From contig NC_092859.1 in NCBI RefSeq assembly GCF_032062135.1, forward strand, positions 89,274,122-89,338,121: a stretch of DNA of 64,000 nt. The letters are read 5' to 3'. Both the position numbers and the translations under genes were made by a program. The number at the start of each line of letters is the position of its first letter. Position 1 is the first letter of the stretch. Origin of the DNA: Pyxicephalus adspersus (Eukaryota; Chordata; Amphibia; Anura; Pyxicephalidae). Positions 1-11,639 of the stretch are shown here, piece by piece. The notes below the pieces were generated by a model. That model was not told the DNA's origin. It saw only the letters and a program-made list of their open reading frames with translations, and ran no database searches.

Positions 1-574
1 ATAGCTAGTGGCTGACCAGAATTACAAACTTTTTTTTGCAGGTCAAATTTTTCATGTGGATATATTTTACCTATGTATTTAGCTTAGTGACTTGCATATT
101 GCTCATAAAAGGTGAACATTTGAAGGATTATATTACAAATGCATTTTCAATCATAACAGTGCACCCATCTTTTGTATGTAAACCCAATGTATCCAATCAA
201 TACATATATTTAGTTATACTCTATAACAGACCCTACACTGTAACATTTCTTCTGTGTGTGATGGCACCATGAGAAAAAAATCTAGTATATTTATTAGCAC
301 AGCTCACATAGAAATAAATCAATATTACGTTAACTGAATATGGATATTAGAATTCTGATAATTGTAGTAATGCTGCACTATTCTACATTAAAATGCTATT
401 TTTTGTTCTCACGTTTTACAATCACCTTTCAAAGTCTATGCACTAGCTGTCTTTGTGGATGATGTTTCTAAATTTTATATTACATAGATTTACATTCGGA
501 TTAACACAGAACACTGATAACATAGAAATAACTCTACAGTATAAAAATCTAATTACAAAACAAATCACAATAAC
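1..574. other. AT-rich sequence, no gene seen
   Basis: This is AT-rich non-coding sequence up to the assembly gap. A TTTTTTTTGCAG acceptor-like string ends at about 42, but the 78-codon frame after it has no recognisable domain and no splice partner. I see nothing else here. Confidence 0.6.
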
Positions 575-1349
575 NNNNNNNNNNNNNNNNNNNNNNNNNN
601 NNNNNNNNNNNNNNNNNNNNNNNNNNNNNNNNNNNNNNNNNNNNNNNNNNNNNNNNNNNNNNNNNNNNNNNNNNNNNNNNNNNNNNNNNNNNNNNNNNNN
701 NNNNNNNNNNNNNNNNNNNNNNNNNNNNNNNNNNNNNNNNNNNNNNNNNNNNNNNNNNNNNNNNNNNNNNNNNNNNNNNNNNNNNNNNNNNNNNNNNNNN
801 NNNNNNNNNNNNNNNNNNNNNNNNNNNNNNNNNNNNNNNNNNNNNNNNNNNNNNNNNNNNNNNNNNNNNNNNNNNNNNNNNNNNNNNNNNNNNNNNNNNN
901 NNNNNNNNNNNNNNNNNNNNNNNNNNNNNNNNNNNNNNNNNNNNNNNNNNNNNNNNNNNNNNNNNNNNNNNNNNNNNNNNNNNNNNNNNNNNNNNNNNNN
1001 NNNNNNNNNNNNNNNNNNNNNNNNNNNNNNNNNNNNNNNNNNNNNNNNNNNNNNNNNNNNNNNNNNNNNNNNNNNNNNNNNNNNNNNNNNNNNNNNNNNN
1101 NNNNNNNNNNNNNNNNNNNNNNNNNNNNNNNNNNNNNNNNNNNNNNNNNNNNNNNNNNNNNNNNNNNNNNNNNNNNNNNNNNNNNNNNNNNNNNNNNNNN
1201 NNNNNNNNNNNNNNNNNNNNNNNNNNNNNNNNNNNNNNNNNNNNNNNNNNNNNNNNNNNNNNNNNNNNNNNNNNNNNNNNNNNNNNNNNNNNNNNNNNNN
1301 NNNNNNNNNNNNNNNNNNNNNNNNNNNNNNNNNNNNNNNNNNNNNNNNN
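575..1349. other. Assembly gap (run of N)
   Basis: The gap is 775 undetermined bases. Any open frame drawn across it is an artefact of unread bases. A hidden exon or repeat cannot be excluded. Confidence 0.99.
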
Positions 1350-4018
1350 GTGATTTGTTCAACGAACATGCTTTTTCATTCATCCCAGACAAATGAAGCA
1401 AATTTGTGGTTTAAGCCCAGAGCTATTTGTAAATCATTGGATTTTGTGCAAATGGTAGCAATCTAACGTTCTTGAGATGATTGTGAAGGTTGCGGTTGGG
1501 TGAACATAGCAGATTCAAATGTATTTGTGGTATTAACATTTTGTTTAAATAGAAATAAATTTACTGAGAAGTGCACAGCACAGTGTTATGTCTTTGTAAA
1601 CTGATTTGTCCTCTAATTGTCTGGAAATGGTTTCACCTAACAACCCTCAGTGAAGGAAGTGTGTTTATGTTTCATGTGTCTTGTGGGAGGTGAATATAAC
1701 TGGTAGTCAATGTAAACCTGGCTTTCAGCTGCTTACCAAGATAAACAGTGAGTGTATTGGCTTGTAGTTTAATTTTTATTATCATATGTTTTTGGGTTCC
1801 TCCAACTTAAGCATTCTGCTCAAGAATAACTTTCCCTATAGTGTTCACATTTTTTATTATTCTGAACCAGCAACTTTAAACTCCTTTTGCTCAAGCAGCT
1901 GCCTTTGGTAAAAGGTTATCCTGTTAACAAATTCTAGGCCCTGTATATTATGAAAAATTGGTTGAAGCCTTAATAGTTTATTAAAAAATAATCTCTCTAA
2001 AACCCAAAATCATTCAACGACATATTGTGCATCATATTTATTCAATCCCTATTCCTTTGTTTCAAATACAGCAGCCTCCATATATTCCCGATGTCCTAAA
2101 TACCAACAAACCACTGGCACACATTCCATTTTACTTGATCTTGCCCAAATATAAAACAAACTATTTTGACCCTAAAAGCTGTCTTTTGTGAATACCTTCT
2201 ATTGCAGGCCTTGGCATTAATCTACTTCTGATTTTTTTTTCAAGACACTGTATGCACTGAAAGCCATTATAAAGGCAAAATATACATTTAGGTTACCCAC
2301 CCTATTCCAATGATTAGGGACTTTATTAGCACTTTCCCAAACAAGCAATGCATAGGGGCTGTGGATCTTCCTATAAAGAAGTCAAACAAGGTATTTTCAC
2401 TGTGAATACCTAACCTGATGCTGGGAATTGTAAAAGTATGATTTTAGATAAAGTATATTGCACTATAATACAGTACTGAAGTTTACTAATTTTCTGTAAT
2501 TACTATTACTCATTGTTTAACTCAAATGCTACCTGATAATACAAGAGATGCCTGTTGCATAGCATGTAGGAAGTATGCATAAAAGAGGAAGTTATAATTT
2601 TTACCACTTCACCGATCTAACAAATATACAGAAATAAGACAAGTCTGATTGTTCTAAACAAAATATGACATGGCATACTTTTCTTTCCTAACCATGTTTT
2701 ACAAAAGATTTGGCAACACTTACCCATCTGTACCCTGCATTTCTGCTGAATTTGTGCAGCAGCTGGTAGGTGAAGAGAAGCTAGAAATGTAATGAGTCAT
2801 GGGATGGACCAACTGTCACTTGCCCTGGAAATAAAATGTAAAACACATTTCTAAGAGACAATTATCCACTCTTATGAAATAGAAATTTTATATCAGACCA
2901 TCATGGTTGCCAAAAGTTTGAATTAGTTTAGACAATATTGCCAGTGCAAAACATCTTTGACCAAGTGTGCTTGGCTGTAACACGCACTCGCATGTTTTTA
3001 CTTTGCTTTTTTACACTGTTTGTTTTATATATTGTTCATAAATGTCAGATAATATTCATGGAAATATTAACTAGCTGATATTAACATAATAAATATGTAT
3101 GTATTTATATAACACAGATTTTCTACTTCATATTTATCAAACCGGTGTTTTTGCCAGTTACTAAACCTGGTATTGTACTGATTTTTAAATCATGCCAATT
3201 TTCTGCTATTCTCTAGCATTCTAGTACTTGGCACTTTCCTGTGTGTGCTGCCCGTACCGAGTGAAATAGCAAATTGCTATAGCGGAATCTTACTTGTGTG
3301 ATTAATCTTTCTAAACCTTGGCTATAGACCAGAATGCTGCAATAGTTCCTCTGCTTTGCTTTTGGGGTTATTGCAATTATGTGATAAGCAGACTTCTCGA
3401 CTTACAAAGTAAGAATTCAGTGATAAGAAAATAAACATATTTCGAAATTTCCTATGTGGAAATGAAGTTGTGAAAGAAAATGCTCCTACCAGAAAATATT
3501 TGACTTCTCCTAGTTTATAAATAATGAGAATGACATGGCTGTAAAATACAAATACTGTGAAAGATTTAACACTATTCAACATAAACAATATATACATACA
3601 GAAGATAAAAATGCACCTGTTCGAAATTGCAATTTTAATATAACTACTGCCTGGAAACACATTGGGCATTGTTTGTCCTAAAGCAATACTCCAGACTAAA
3701 AAAAATTATGTAACTATTGTAACAAGAATAGCTACTTTCTGAGTGTTTTGGATGCATTGTTTCTTATAAAAAGGTAATAAATGTATATTGTACTTTATGA
3801 AGCCTGCCTCAAACAATGTTATGCTTCTCTGTTTTCTGCACAACAGACTAGCCATTAAATTTAACACAGTTCCATCTAAATATTGGCATTCACCCATCCA
3901 CCAATAATTCTGACAGTAATGATGTTCCTGTATGTGAAACAAGATTCATGTCCGGGTAACCTGAACTATATTTATGGGAATTATAAAAAAAAAAAAGTTA
4001 TCTAAAATATATAATAAT
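1350..4018. other. Non-coding stretch, no gene seen
   Basis: This is AT-rich unique-looking sequence with short A and T runs, including an A12 at 3985-3996. The two - strand frames of 115 and 78 codons (3322-3669 and 3706-3942) have no recognisable motif, and their length is unremarkable for this base composition. Confidence 0.55.
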
Positions 4019-4145
4019 AAGATTAGATTGTAACCTTTTTTGGGCAGGGTCCTCTTCTCCTCCTGTGTCATTATTTGCATCATGATGTCATTTGTAGCCC
4101 CTATTAAATTGATGTTGGCGCTTTATATATAAAGTTTATTATTAA
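4019..4145 (-). repeat. Frog short interspersed repeat (GCGCCAACAT family), copy 1
   Basis: Read on the - strand, this segment has a TATATAAAGCGCCAACAT core, then text like GGGGCTACAAATGACA, then GACACAGGAGGAGAAGAGGA and CCCTGCCC, in the same order as the segment at 26123-26256. I know this as a very common anuran repeat next to ATT-rich tracts. Its exact class (SINE or other) is not decided here. Confidence 0.75.
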
Positions 4146-6334
4146 TATTTTTATATTAATAATATTAATTTATAAACATGTTTTTGTAAAATAAAATGTC
4201 TGGAATAACCCAGCAAAAAAGAAGCAAAAGTCATTGGGCAACACTATAGTCACTTTGTACTGTCACAGATCTTTTCTGTTTTGTAACTACATAAGTATCT
4301 GACTTTGGTTCTTCAATTAGAGATAATGGACCACAATCCTATTTTCTGCTTTTAGAGTTCCACTTATGCAGCAGCTGTACTGCTTTTGTTACATTAACCT
4401 AATCAGACATTGTTATACCTTTATCATTCTGAAATGTTATCAGAAGTACTTCTGGCCACAAACAAGCAGACATTTCAGTCTTATGAGATATCTGTCCAAA
4501 ATAGAGCAGAGAGCAACCTGGGCTCCACACAATCTTCTTTTCTAATTTTTAACAGGTGTTACGAGTAAAAATCCGCAATCTAACTTCAGTAATTATTCTG
4601 TTTCACATCTTTATTCATTGAAGGCAATATCTTAAACCACATCCAGTGAACTGATGCATTTCACACAGTCATGCTTAGTCATAGTGACTAAGTACATATT
4701 TATGTGAAGTGTGTCAAGTTCTTTGTTACTAAAGGCTGCAGAAGTTATTGCCTTTAGTTATTAAATGTTACAAAAAAATTATTACATAAGATGTGTCATG
4801 ATTATAGATTATTAAGATGTGTCTGATTATACAGCAGAATATGGTTGTTTTTTTGGATGACTGCAAATTTTACTTTCTGTTTTTATTGGTAATCAGGTAT
4901 CAAAGGTGCATGTACATCAAAGTGGTTGTTCTTTTACCTTAAGATACCCTTCTACAAAGGCAGTAGGATCTTGTATAATGTCGCTTATAAAATGTCTACT
5001 CATTAGGTGTTTAGTTCAACCACACGTGCTGAATCTCTGGTGGAGCTTATTCTCATAAGATGAACCATAAAACTGAATTCCCCTGTTTTTGCAAGGTACT
5101 AAAAATACATATTGTTACCTGAAAATTGTAAAAAAGCAACCTGCTTCAAATGGCTTCTAGTGAACGCTAATATTGCACAACAAGTTTTTAAGTGAATATC
5201 CTTCCTTCTACACTTTAAAGCATTATATTGCACACCTTTGTCTATGTAACAGTTTCCGACTTTTTATAATTAATCAGTTTCTACCATCACTGTGTGAATT
5301 TACATGCATTTTTTACTTCAAAATTTCGCTTTTTTTTAGTCTTGATAAAAAGCAAAAAGCTTGGTTCCTTCAAGTTTGGCAAACCATCAATGTTCTGAGG
5401 TTGCAGAAACCCCACGTTTTCACATTAACACCATCAAGTCAGATATTCTGTTTTTAGTGTGCCACTTTGTTTTTGCTATATGCAAGACAAAATGTAATCA
5501 AGTCATCCTGAAATTTACTTTTTTTTCCTCTCTTTAAAGAACACTCTTCTAAAAATGGCAACATTCGGTTGACTGCTCGTCGGATAATTTTCTAATGTTC
5601 TAGCTGTTGTACTTTTGAACATTATAGCACTGAATGTTTATTAGAACAAAGTGTTGACTCTGATAATTGTATTTATGAATTTTAAATGCAGCATTGAATT
5701 GTAAAACTAAAAAACTTTAGTATTCACTAATGACCCCCACAGATTACAGCCTGTGCTCCTTCGAGTTGAAATAAACCCAGCAAGGGCGAAAAACTGTGCT
5801 CATTTAGTAAAATAAGTTCAAAATAAATAATATTAAGTAAAATAAATATAAAAATACATTATTATTATAATATTTGAATGTATTTTTTGTTTTGTTGAAC
5901 ATCTGATAAAATGTAAAAAAATTTAGAGTAGCAAAAGAATTTATATGAAAAATTGAAGAACCAAAAAGTTCTATAGGCAGGTTAATGTATTTCAAGATTC
6001 TGTACACATTTTGTGAAAAATTGCCTGAAATTTCTCTATTTTATCTATGTTTAAAAGCAGCCATTTCAGTAGAGTAAAGAAAAGAAAAAATATGAAGTTA
6101 TTTTCCAAGAATCTGTAAGATTTCTTTGTAGTTTTGCTAAAATGCTAGTTGTCATACTCTAAAGAAACCCTACATGGTTTGGTCCTCATCTGATCAGTAT
6201 AGGCATTCATGCTGCCTGTGATAAGCAGGCAAAAGAACTACTACCACAAATATGTTTTGATGTCAGTATTGATTTTTACTTTACATTCTAGGGATGTACA
6301 TTTGACTTAATATAGATTTTTGTTTTTTTTACAG
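4146..6334. other. Non-coding stretch, no gene seen
   Basis: This is AT-rich sequence with low-complexity patches at 4140-4185 and 5805-5880. If the exon at 6335 is real, this stretch would be its upstream intron. No matching donor and exon were found in it. Confidence 0.5.
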
Positions 6335-6437
6335 GGACCATAAAGACTGGAAGGCAGTAGAAGATACAATTCACATATTGAAGCTGAAGTGTCTTGGACA
6401 AGCTACTAACATCATCAGTAATACAAGAACCAGTTGA
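6335..6437 (+). CDS. Candidate last coding exon of an unidentified gene
   Basis: A long T-rich tract ending TTTTTTTTACAG (to 6334) makes a strong splice acceptor. The exon's first base would complete a split codon. Codons then run from 6336 for 33 residues, starting DHKDWKAVEDTIHILKLK, to a TGA at 6435-6437. The peptide looks protein-like: it is charged, could form an amphipathic helix, and has no low-complexity run. Possible polyadenylation signals follow at 6665, 6766 and 6780. A frame this short also arises by chance in AT-rich DNA, and no upstream exon was found in the window. I do not recognise the protein. If real, it is the C-terminal end of a + strand gene whose body lies to the left, beyond or inside the gap. 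Confidence 0.33.
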
Positions 6438-6790
6438 CTATGACTAACTTGACTTTGACCACTTATTATAACTTTCACAAATACCTAATGGATTACGGAA
6501 TACATGTTTTAGGGGTAATCCATTGCTTCCATTAGGGCCGTAAAGTATATTAGAGATACTTTAGGATGAGTGTTTACCGTCTAGCATTTACATGCCATCA
6601 TACAGAAAATGAGCTAAGACCAAGAGAATTTTTCTGGGCAACCAAAGAAAAGAAGAGAAAGCTTAATAAAAAAAGGGCTAAACTCTTACTTGTCAAAGAA
6701 TTTTTGAAAATTATTAGAATGTGTTCAAACCACAGATCATTAAAAATTTTATAATTTTGAAGCTTAATAAAAACCTTAAAATAAAACAAA
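6438..6790 (+). other. Possible 3' UTR with AATAAA signals
   Basis: AATAAA occurs at 6665-6670, 6766-6771 and 6780-6785, followed by a T14 run at 6973-6986. This would fit the end of the transcript containing the candidate exon at 6335. AATAAA is frequent by chance in AT-rich DNA, so this support is weak alone. Confidence 0.25.
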
Positions 6791-9714
6791 ATAGTATATG
6801 TTATTTGCTATAAAAGCATATCTGCAACCTGGACTCATCATAAAGCTAAATGAGCATTGGTATGTACATGGTAATATGTGCTGGAGCACAAAGTGTCTGA
6901 AAGGCAGCATGTATTTCCATGTCAGAGTAAGTTTAATTCAACAATTTAACAAGAAATTGCCCATTTTTTTCCTTTTTTTTTTTTTTACTATTTTGAACAA
7001 ATAGATGAAAATCCAGAGTATATCACAAAGGAATAGTAACTATCCAAATATATGAATTTAAAAAAGACAATAAAACAATCTGAAAATAAATGAAACCTAT
7101 AAATTATTCTCCGAAGTTAATGCCCACTTCTATAGTTGCCTTAAATGCCAGCTAGTCATAGCTGTCATTGCACACACAAATGAATGCATGCATTTAGATA
7201 AAAGGTATCCCTTGACAATCACTTTAAAGCTGCTGGACACAGATAAAGTGCTGTGAAGTTTTAATGGCTTGCACAAAAAGAGCGGAATGTAATAAGTGGG
7301 TTATAATGGAACACAGTACGTACTGTAATTTTTAAAACTATTTTATACAGTAAAAGTCAAAGTAACACAAACCTAATGGGTACTTATTATTGTAAAAAAA
7401 ACTCTATTTAGAGTGTATCAGTGTTTCTTTTTAGATAGTATAGTTTAGAATGCAGTGGTCTTTCCTGAAGCAGAAATTGAGAAACATAGGAAAGGTCACT
7501 TAGTAGTATGAACATGCAGATAAAGGTTTCTAAAAACAGAAGCTTCTGGGATCATTGGAATCATTTAAAATACTACGCTATATTATTTCAGACTTGCAGC
7601 TCTATACAAAAAATTGTGAAGAAAAACACACAAAGAATGGGACTTTAACAGCATCCAAATACTGAAAACTTTTCTAGTTATAAAATGCCAGGAAAACTTT
7701 ATTTAATTCATACATAAAAAATATTTCCCCTTTAAAACACATTGAACATTATTACAGTTCTATGTTTAACAGGTCTCAAATTATTTTCTGGCATCCAACG
7801 CATTTCACAGATAAATAATTCTGCTTCCTCAAGAGGTACATTTGAGATCCAAACAAATACAAATATACAATAATATTTTAAAATTTATACATATTAAATA
7901 TCATGTACACAAAAAGGATCAAGTTACCACTTTCATCTAATCTTACCATATAATTATATTCATAATATTATGCATAATAATAAATATTATTATTTTTAAT
8001 ATTTATAATATTGATGTTATTATTGTTATGGAAACAAAGTCCTGATTTTAATGTTTGCAAAAATTGAGACAGGTTTTGGTACACACAGACACATTATACA
8101 TTTTTGTAAGAACACATTATCAAGTGGGCCATTGTAGGGGAAAGAAAGCAATAAATAAACCTTGTTAAACCTCTAGGTAATGCATTACATAATTTCTATA
8201 CTTTTCTTCCTAAAAGGAGCCTCTGCTTTTTCCATAGTACACAATTTTTTTAAGTGTGAAACGTGATTTTTTGATTTGGCTAAGACAACAATGTGGGCGA
8301 CTGAGGAATGAATCATTAATAATATAAAAATCTTATTCTCACAGTTCAGATGGCTCAAATATGTAATGTAAAGGAATATTTTACATTGTATTGTGCGATA
8401 CAAATGTTCACTGGTTGGTTGGTTACTGGAGATTTTTATCATGTTCAATTTTGAAAAATGTTTGACTTGACTTGACTTCACCCAGCTGGCAGTTTCTTTT
8501 GGTGATGGGAGCCACTCAGCCGAGAAACAACACTGTGCACAGAAACTGGAAAGTGGAATCCATCCTCTGGCAACCCCAGGGAAATGGGTGATTGGCTGTA
8601 TGTAGGAAATTCGGATCCCTTCTCATGCATACACAGGGGACAAGATTTTTTTTTTTTTTAATCTGGCCCACGGTTTGCCCATAGGAAAGGTTGTCAACTT
8701 TAAATTCTTTTAATTTTATACACAAGGCTTAACTGATAAAGTACTGCTGGAGTTATTTGTAGCCATTTTACTTTAGCAAAGGTGAAATCTCCCTAATAGG
8801 ACACAGATGACAAAAATCTGTTCTTTGCAAAAAAAAAAAATAAATAAAGTTATTTAGCCAATTTAGCTCTGCTTTGCTCAGCAAGCACTTATTTGCATGT
8901 GCTCTTGTTTACTCCTCCTCCTCTCTATTCCCAGTGCTTCCAAATATATTCTCTATATGTCATCATTGGATCTATTATTGCTGTCACACAGTGAGCCTAT
9001 AGACCTGTGTAGGCTTTGACTCAGCAATGCTTAGCTTTCATGGGACTTTCCTTCATTCCTATAGTGAGGAAGGAAACTGAATTAATTTGAACCTGATGCT
9101 TTGCCCTTAGTGGGTAAAATTATGAATAGTTCCTTTGTTTAAAAGAAGAGAAGAAAGAATGCCTCATGCACTGATCAATTATTATACTTGCTGATCCCCA
9201 TGTCCCCAAGAAAGTGGATGTCAATGGGAGGAACCACAGAATACTGTAGGGGACACAGGAATTGAGCACTGCTAGAAATATTTGATTACAAGTATACTTG
9301 AGAATGATTTCTTATTACAATGTAGAGTGCAGATAGGTGATTATGTACATTTTTCCGGTTACAACTTTATTGATCATTGACAGGGTTACTTTACTTTTTC
9401 TTCCCTTGCATAAAATTGCTTCATAAAACAATGGTGTATTATTCCCTCCATACAGGTAATACAATGAGCACTTGTCCTTTGTTCATTTCCTAGGATGGGA
9501 TATAAAGTTTGTCAAATCTTTACATTAACCTTCATTTTTATTTATTCAGCAAATACCAGTTTTCTAATGTTAACCCTTACCTTTAATTTTTTTTCTCCTA
9601 AAAATTAATGGACCAGGAATATGCAATAAAACTGGTCTGTATTAGTTACTCTAAATTATTAATTAAAGGGAAAACCAAAAAATAGCAAAATCTCAGTAAA
9701 CTCCAGTGGCTCCA
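6791..9714. other. Non-coding stretch; AT-rich tract and possible enhancer-like block
   Basis: An A/T-only-like patch lies at about 7954-8030. The part from about 8850 to 9100 is more mixed in composition. It contains an octamer ATTTGCAT (8891-8898), a forkhead-like TGTTTAC (8906-8912) and an AP-1/Maf-like TGACTCAGCA (9017-9026). No coding frame is convincing. Confidence 0.4.
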
Positions 9715-10470
9715 GAATAGGATATTATGCTGGGGGAGACAGGGCCACTAGGGGGGCGCTACACCTTGCACAAAAGTGGTATGAGCCCTAATAAGGTCCA
9801 AGGCGCACAGTGGTAACTAGGTCTTCTACAGAGCCTCCAGTGGTGAGGATGTTGCACTGCTGGTTACTGCTGGGTTGCAGTCCTTGGGCAAACCAGGGTG
9901 GGCGGGAAGATACACCAAATCACTAAGCAGAAGAATTGTCAAGGAAGGCCGGGGCCACGCCAGGCAGCAAGCAAGAGAGGTCAGGTCAAAATCCTGGGGT
10001 CAAATACTAGAGATCCATAAAATAAGAGACATTGACACAGGGGCCACTGCAGCCACAGGGATCACAAGGGACACTGGAAGCAACAGAAGGCACAGGTGAC
10101 ACAGGAACAACCACAGACAGAGAGAATAACTGGAACAGCACAAGGGAATAGTCTGGAAACAACAGACTGTGCAACAAGGGGTTAACACAGGAGCTGGGCA
10201 GAGGAAACAGTGAACCAAGCAACAGGTGTACAGGAACTAGCTAAACAGAACTAGGGGCTCAGTACTAGTGGAGACACATTGCACTAACACTGATGGCTGT
10301 GTCTGAGCTAGCTAAAGAGCCAGGAATGGTTAGGAGGCTATATCCTGATTGGCCAGTGGGTGGGACAAAACTGAAAAAGCTTAATAGCCTTGGCATGCTC
10401 AGAGTCAGAACTGCAGGAGAGAGATGCCTGCGCATTAGCAAGGAAGAGGTAAGTGTAACATTGCAGATGT
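9715..10470. repeat. Probable interspersed repeat, A/G/C-rich
   Basis: Composition changes abruptly from AT-rich to GC-richer and purine-rich, with many short CACAGG/ACACAGGAAC-like motifs. The overall pattern resembles a high-copy frog repeat I have seen before. Open frames of 60-74 codons on both strands inside it are composition effects. A consensus donor GAG|GTAAGT lies at 10446-10454. Borders are approximate and no terminal repeat was found. Confidence 0.45.
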
Positions 10471-10603
10471 GCTAGTCAAGACCAGGCCCCTAATCCAGAA
10501 TGTTTATACTTAGATATACTACTGGCCATGAATTATAACATATGATTTGAGGAAAGTGTCTTATTTATTTTTAAGGCATGGAACACTCATCATCTGACAC
10601 TTT

Positions 10604-10810
10604 GGACCTAATTTATTTAAGCTCTTTAAGAATGGATAAGGTACACTTTCATCAGTGAACCTGGTTGATCCAGCAAACCTGGATTGGATCTGGCCCAGAC
10701 TTAAAAACATTTGCTAACAAATAGCAAATTACTTTCCAGGTTTGAATCACCCAGGTTTACTAATGAAAGTGTATATTCCCCAGCCTTGGAGAGCGTTATT
10801 AGATAATCCC
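10604..10810. mobile_element. Palindromic MITE-like element, copy 1
   Basis: This is a near full-length inverted repeat. The left half, with AAGTGTACT-like text (here ACACTTTCATCAGTGAACCT and GATCCAGCAAACCTGGAT), is mirrored on the right by CAGGTTTGAATCACCCAGG and ATGAAAGTGTATATTCCCC. The centre is ATTTGCTAACAAATAGCAAAT. The ends are eroded (GGACCTAAT and GATAATCCC). Six related copies lie elsewhere in the window. Confidence 0.8.
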
Positions 10811-10998
10811 TTTAAATGACCCAGAACAGTATGTTGTTTTATTTTGGACTAACTTTTTTCTGTTGTTTTTTTCCACGTTCTTATGACTTTCCAGGTTTTC
10901 TCTCTCTTCAATCTTTTTCCAGCTGTGAGTAGTTCTGAGTTATGCAGAAAGTGTCACTTACATGGCCACACCAGCACTGCTCTCTGCACCAATACACT

Positions 10999-11216
10999 GG
11001 GCCTGATTTAAGCTCTCAAAGACTGGAAAGGATTGGCCATCATAGAAGAACCTGGGTGATTCAGCAAACTTGGAAATATTTTTTAAAAATAATTTTCTAT
11101 TAGTTGGCACATGTTTTTAATCCTGGACCAGATCCATTTAGGTTTGCTGGGTCACCCAAATTCTCCCATGAGAGTCTTTCTTCTCCAGTTTTAGAGATAT
11201 TTGATAAATCAGGCCC
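10999..11216. mobile_element. Palindromic MITE-like element, copy 2 (diverged)
   Basis: The ends are GGGCCTGATTTA and AAATCAGGCCC. The arms carry AACCTGGGTGATTCAGCAAA and TTTGCTGGGTCACCCAAATT. This copy is a variant: its outer arm has GGATTGGCCATCATAGAAGA instead of the usual ACACTTTCATCAGTGAA. The right arm carries the matching change, TCTCCCATGAGAGTC. Confidence 0.8.
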
Positions 11217-11269
11217 ACCAAGATTATAGAGTACCATAATAAAGCTCTGATCTTTCATGCTGTCCTCCT

Positions 11270-11359
11270 GGACATTCACTGAAACATTTGCAGGTGGAGA
11301 ATCTTCCAGGTCCATGTCAGTGATTGATTCTCCACCAGGGAATGTTTCAGCAAATGTCA
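11270..11359. repeat. Separate hairpin repeat between two palindromic elements
   Basis: Arms of about 34 bp at 11270-11303 and 11326-11359 are mostly complementary. The inner 11 bp, GGTGGAGAATC and GATTCTCCACC, pair perfectly; the 26 bp core matches at 22 positions. The loop is about 22 bases. Its sequence differs from the GGGCCTGA family on either side, so it is a second, distinct hairpin element or an inserted fragment. Confidence 0.7.
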
Positions 11360-11419
11360 CTATTTATGAATAGACCTCTTAGTGTCATTCAACCTGGACT
11401 AAGAGGATCATGTGGCATT

Positions 11420-11634
11420 GGGCCTGATTTATTACTCCAAGGCTGGAGAGGATACACTTTCATCAGTGAACCTGGGTGATCCAGCAAATCTGGAATGGAT
11501 CTGCTCTAGGATTGAAAACATTTGCTAAAAAATAGCAAATTACGTTTAAGAAATCAGTTGAAGGATTGCTCACCCAGGTTCACTGATTACAGTGTATCTT
11601 CTCCAGCCCTGGAGTGGTTTAATAAATCAGGCCC
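11420..11634. mobile_element. Palindromic MITE-like element, copy 3
   Basis: The ends are GGGCCTGATTTATTA and TTTAATAAATCAGGCCC. The arms are GATACACTTTCATCAGTGAA with CCTGGGTGATCCAGCAAA, and CACCCAGGTTCACTGATTAC with AGTGTATCTTCTCCAGCCC. This is one of the better preserved copies. It lies 200 bp from copy 2, giving a cluster of three in 1 kb. Confidence 0.85.
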
Positions 11635-11639
11635 ATAGT

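Noticed and set aside
443..1466. Open frames of 278-337 codons around 443-1466
   Set aside because: They run through 775 unread bases; the readable ends total only tens of codons.
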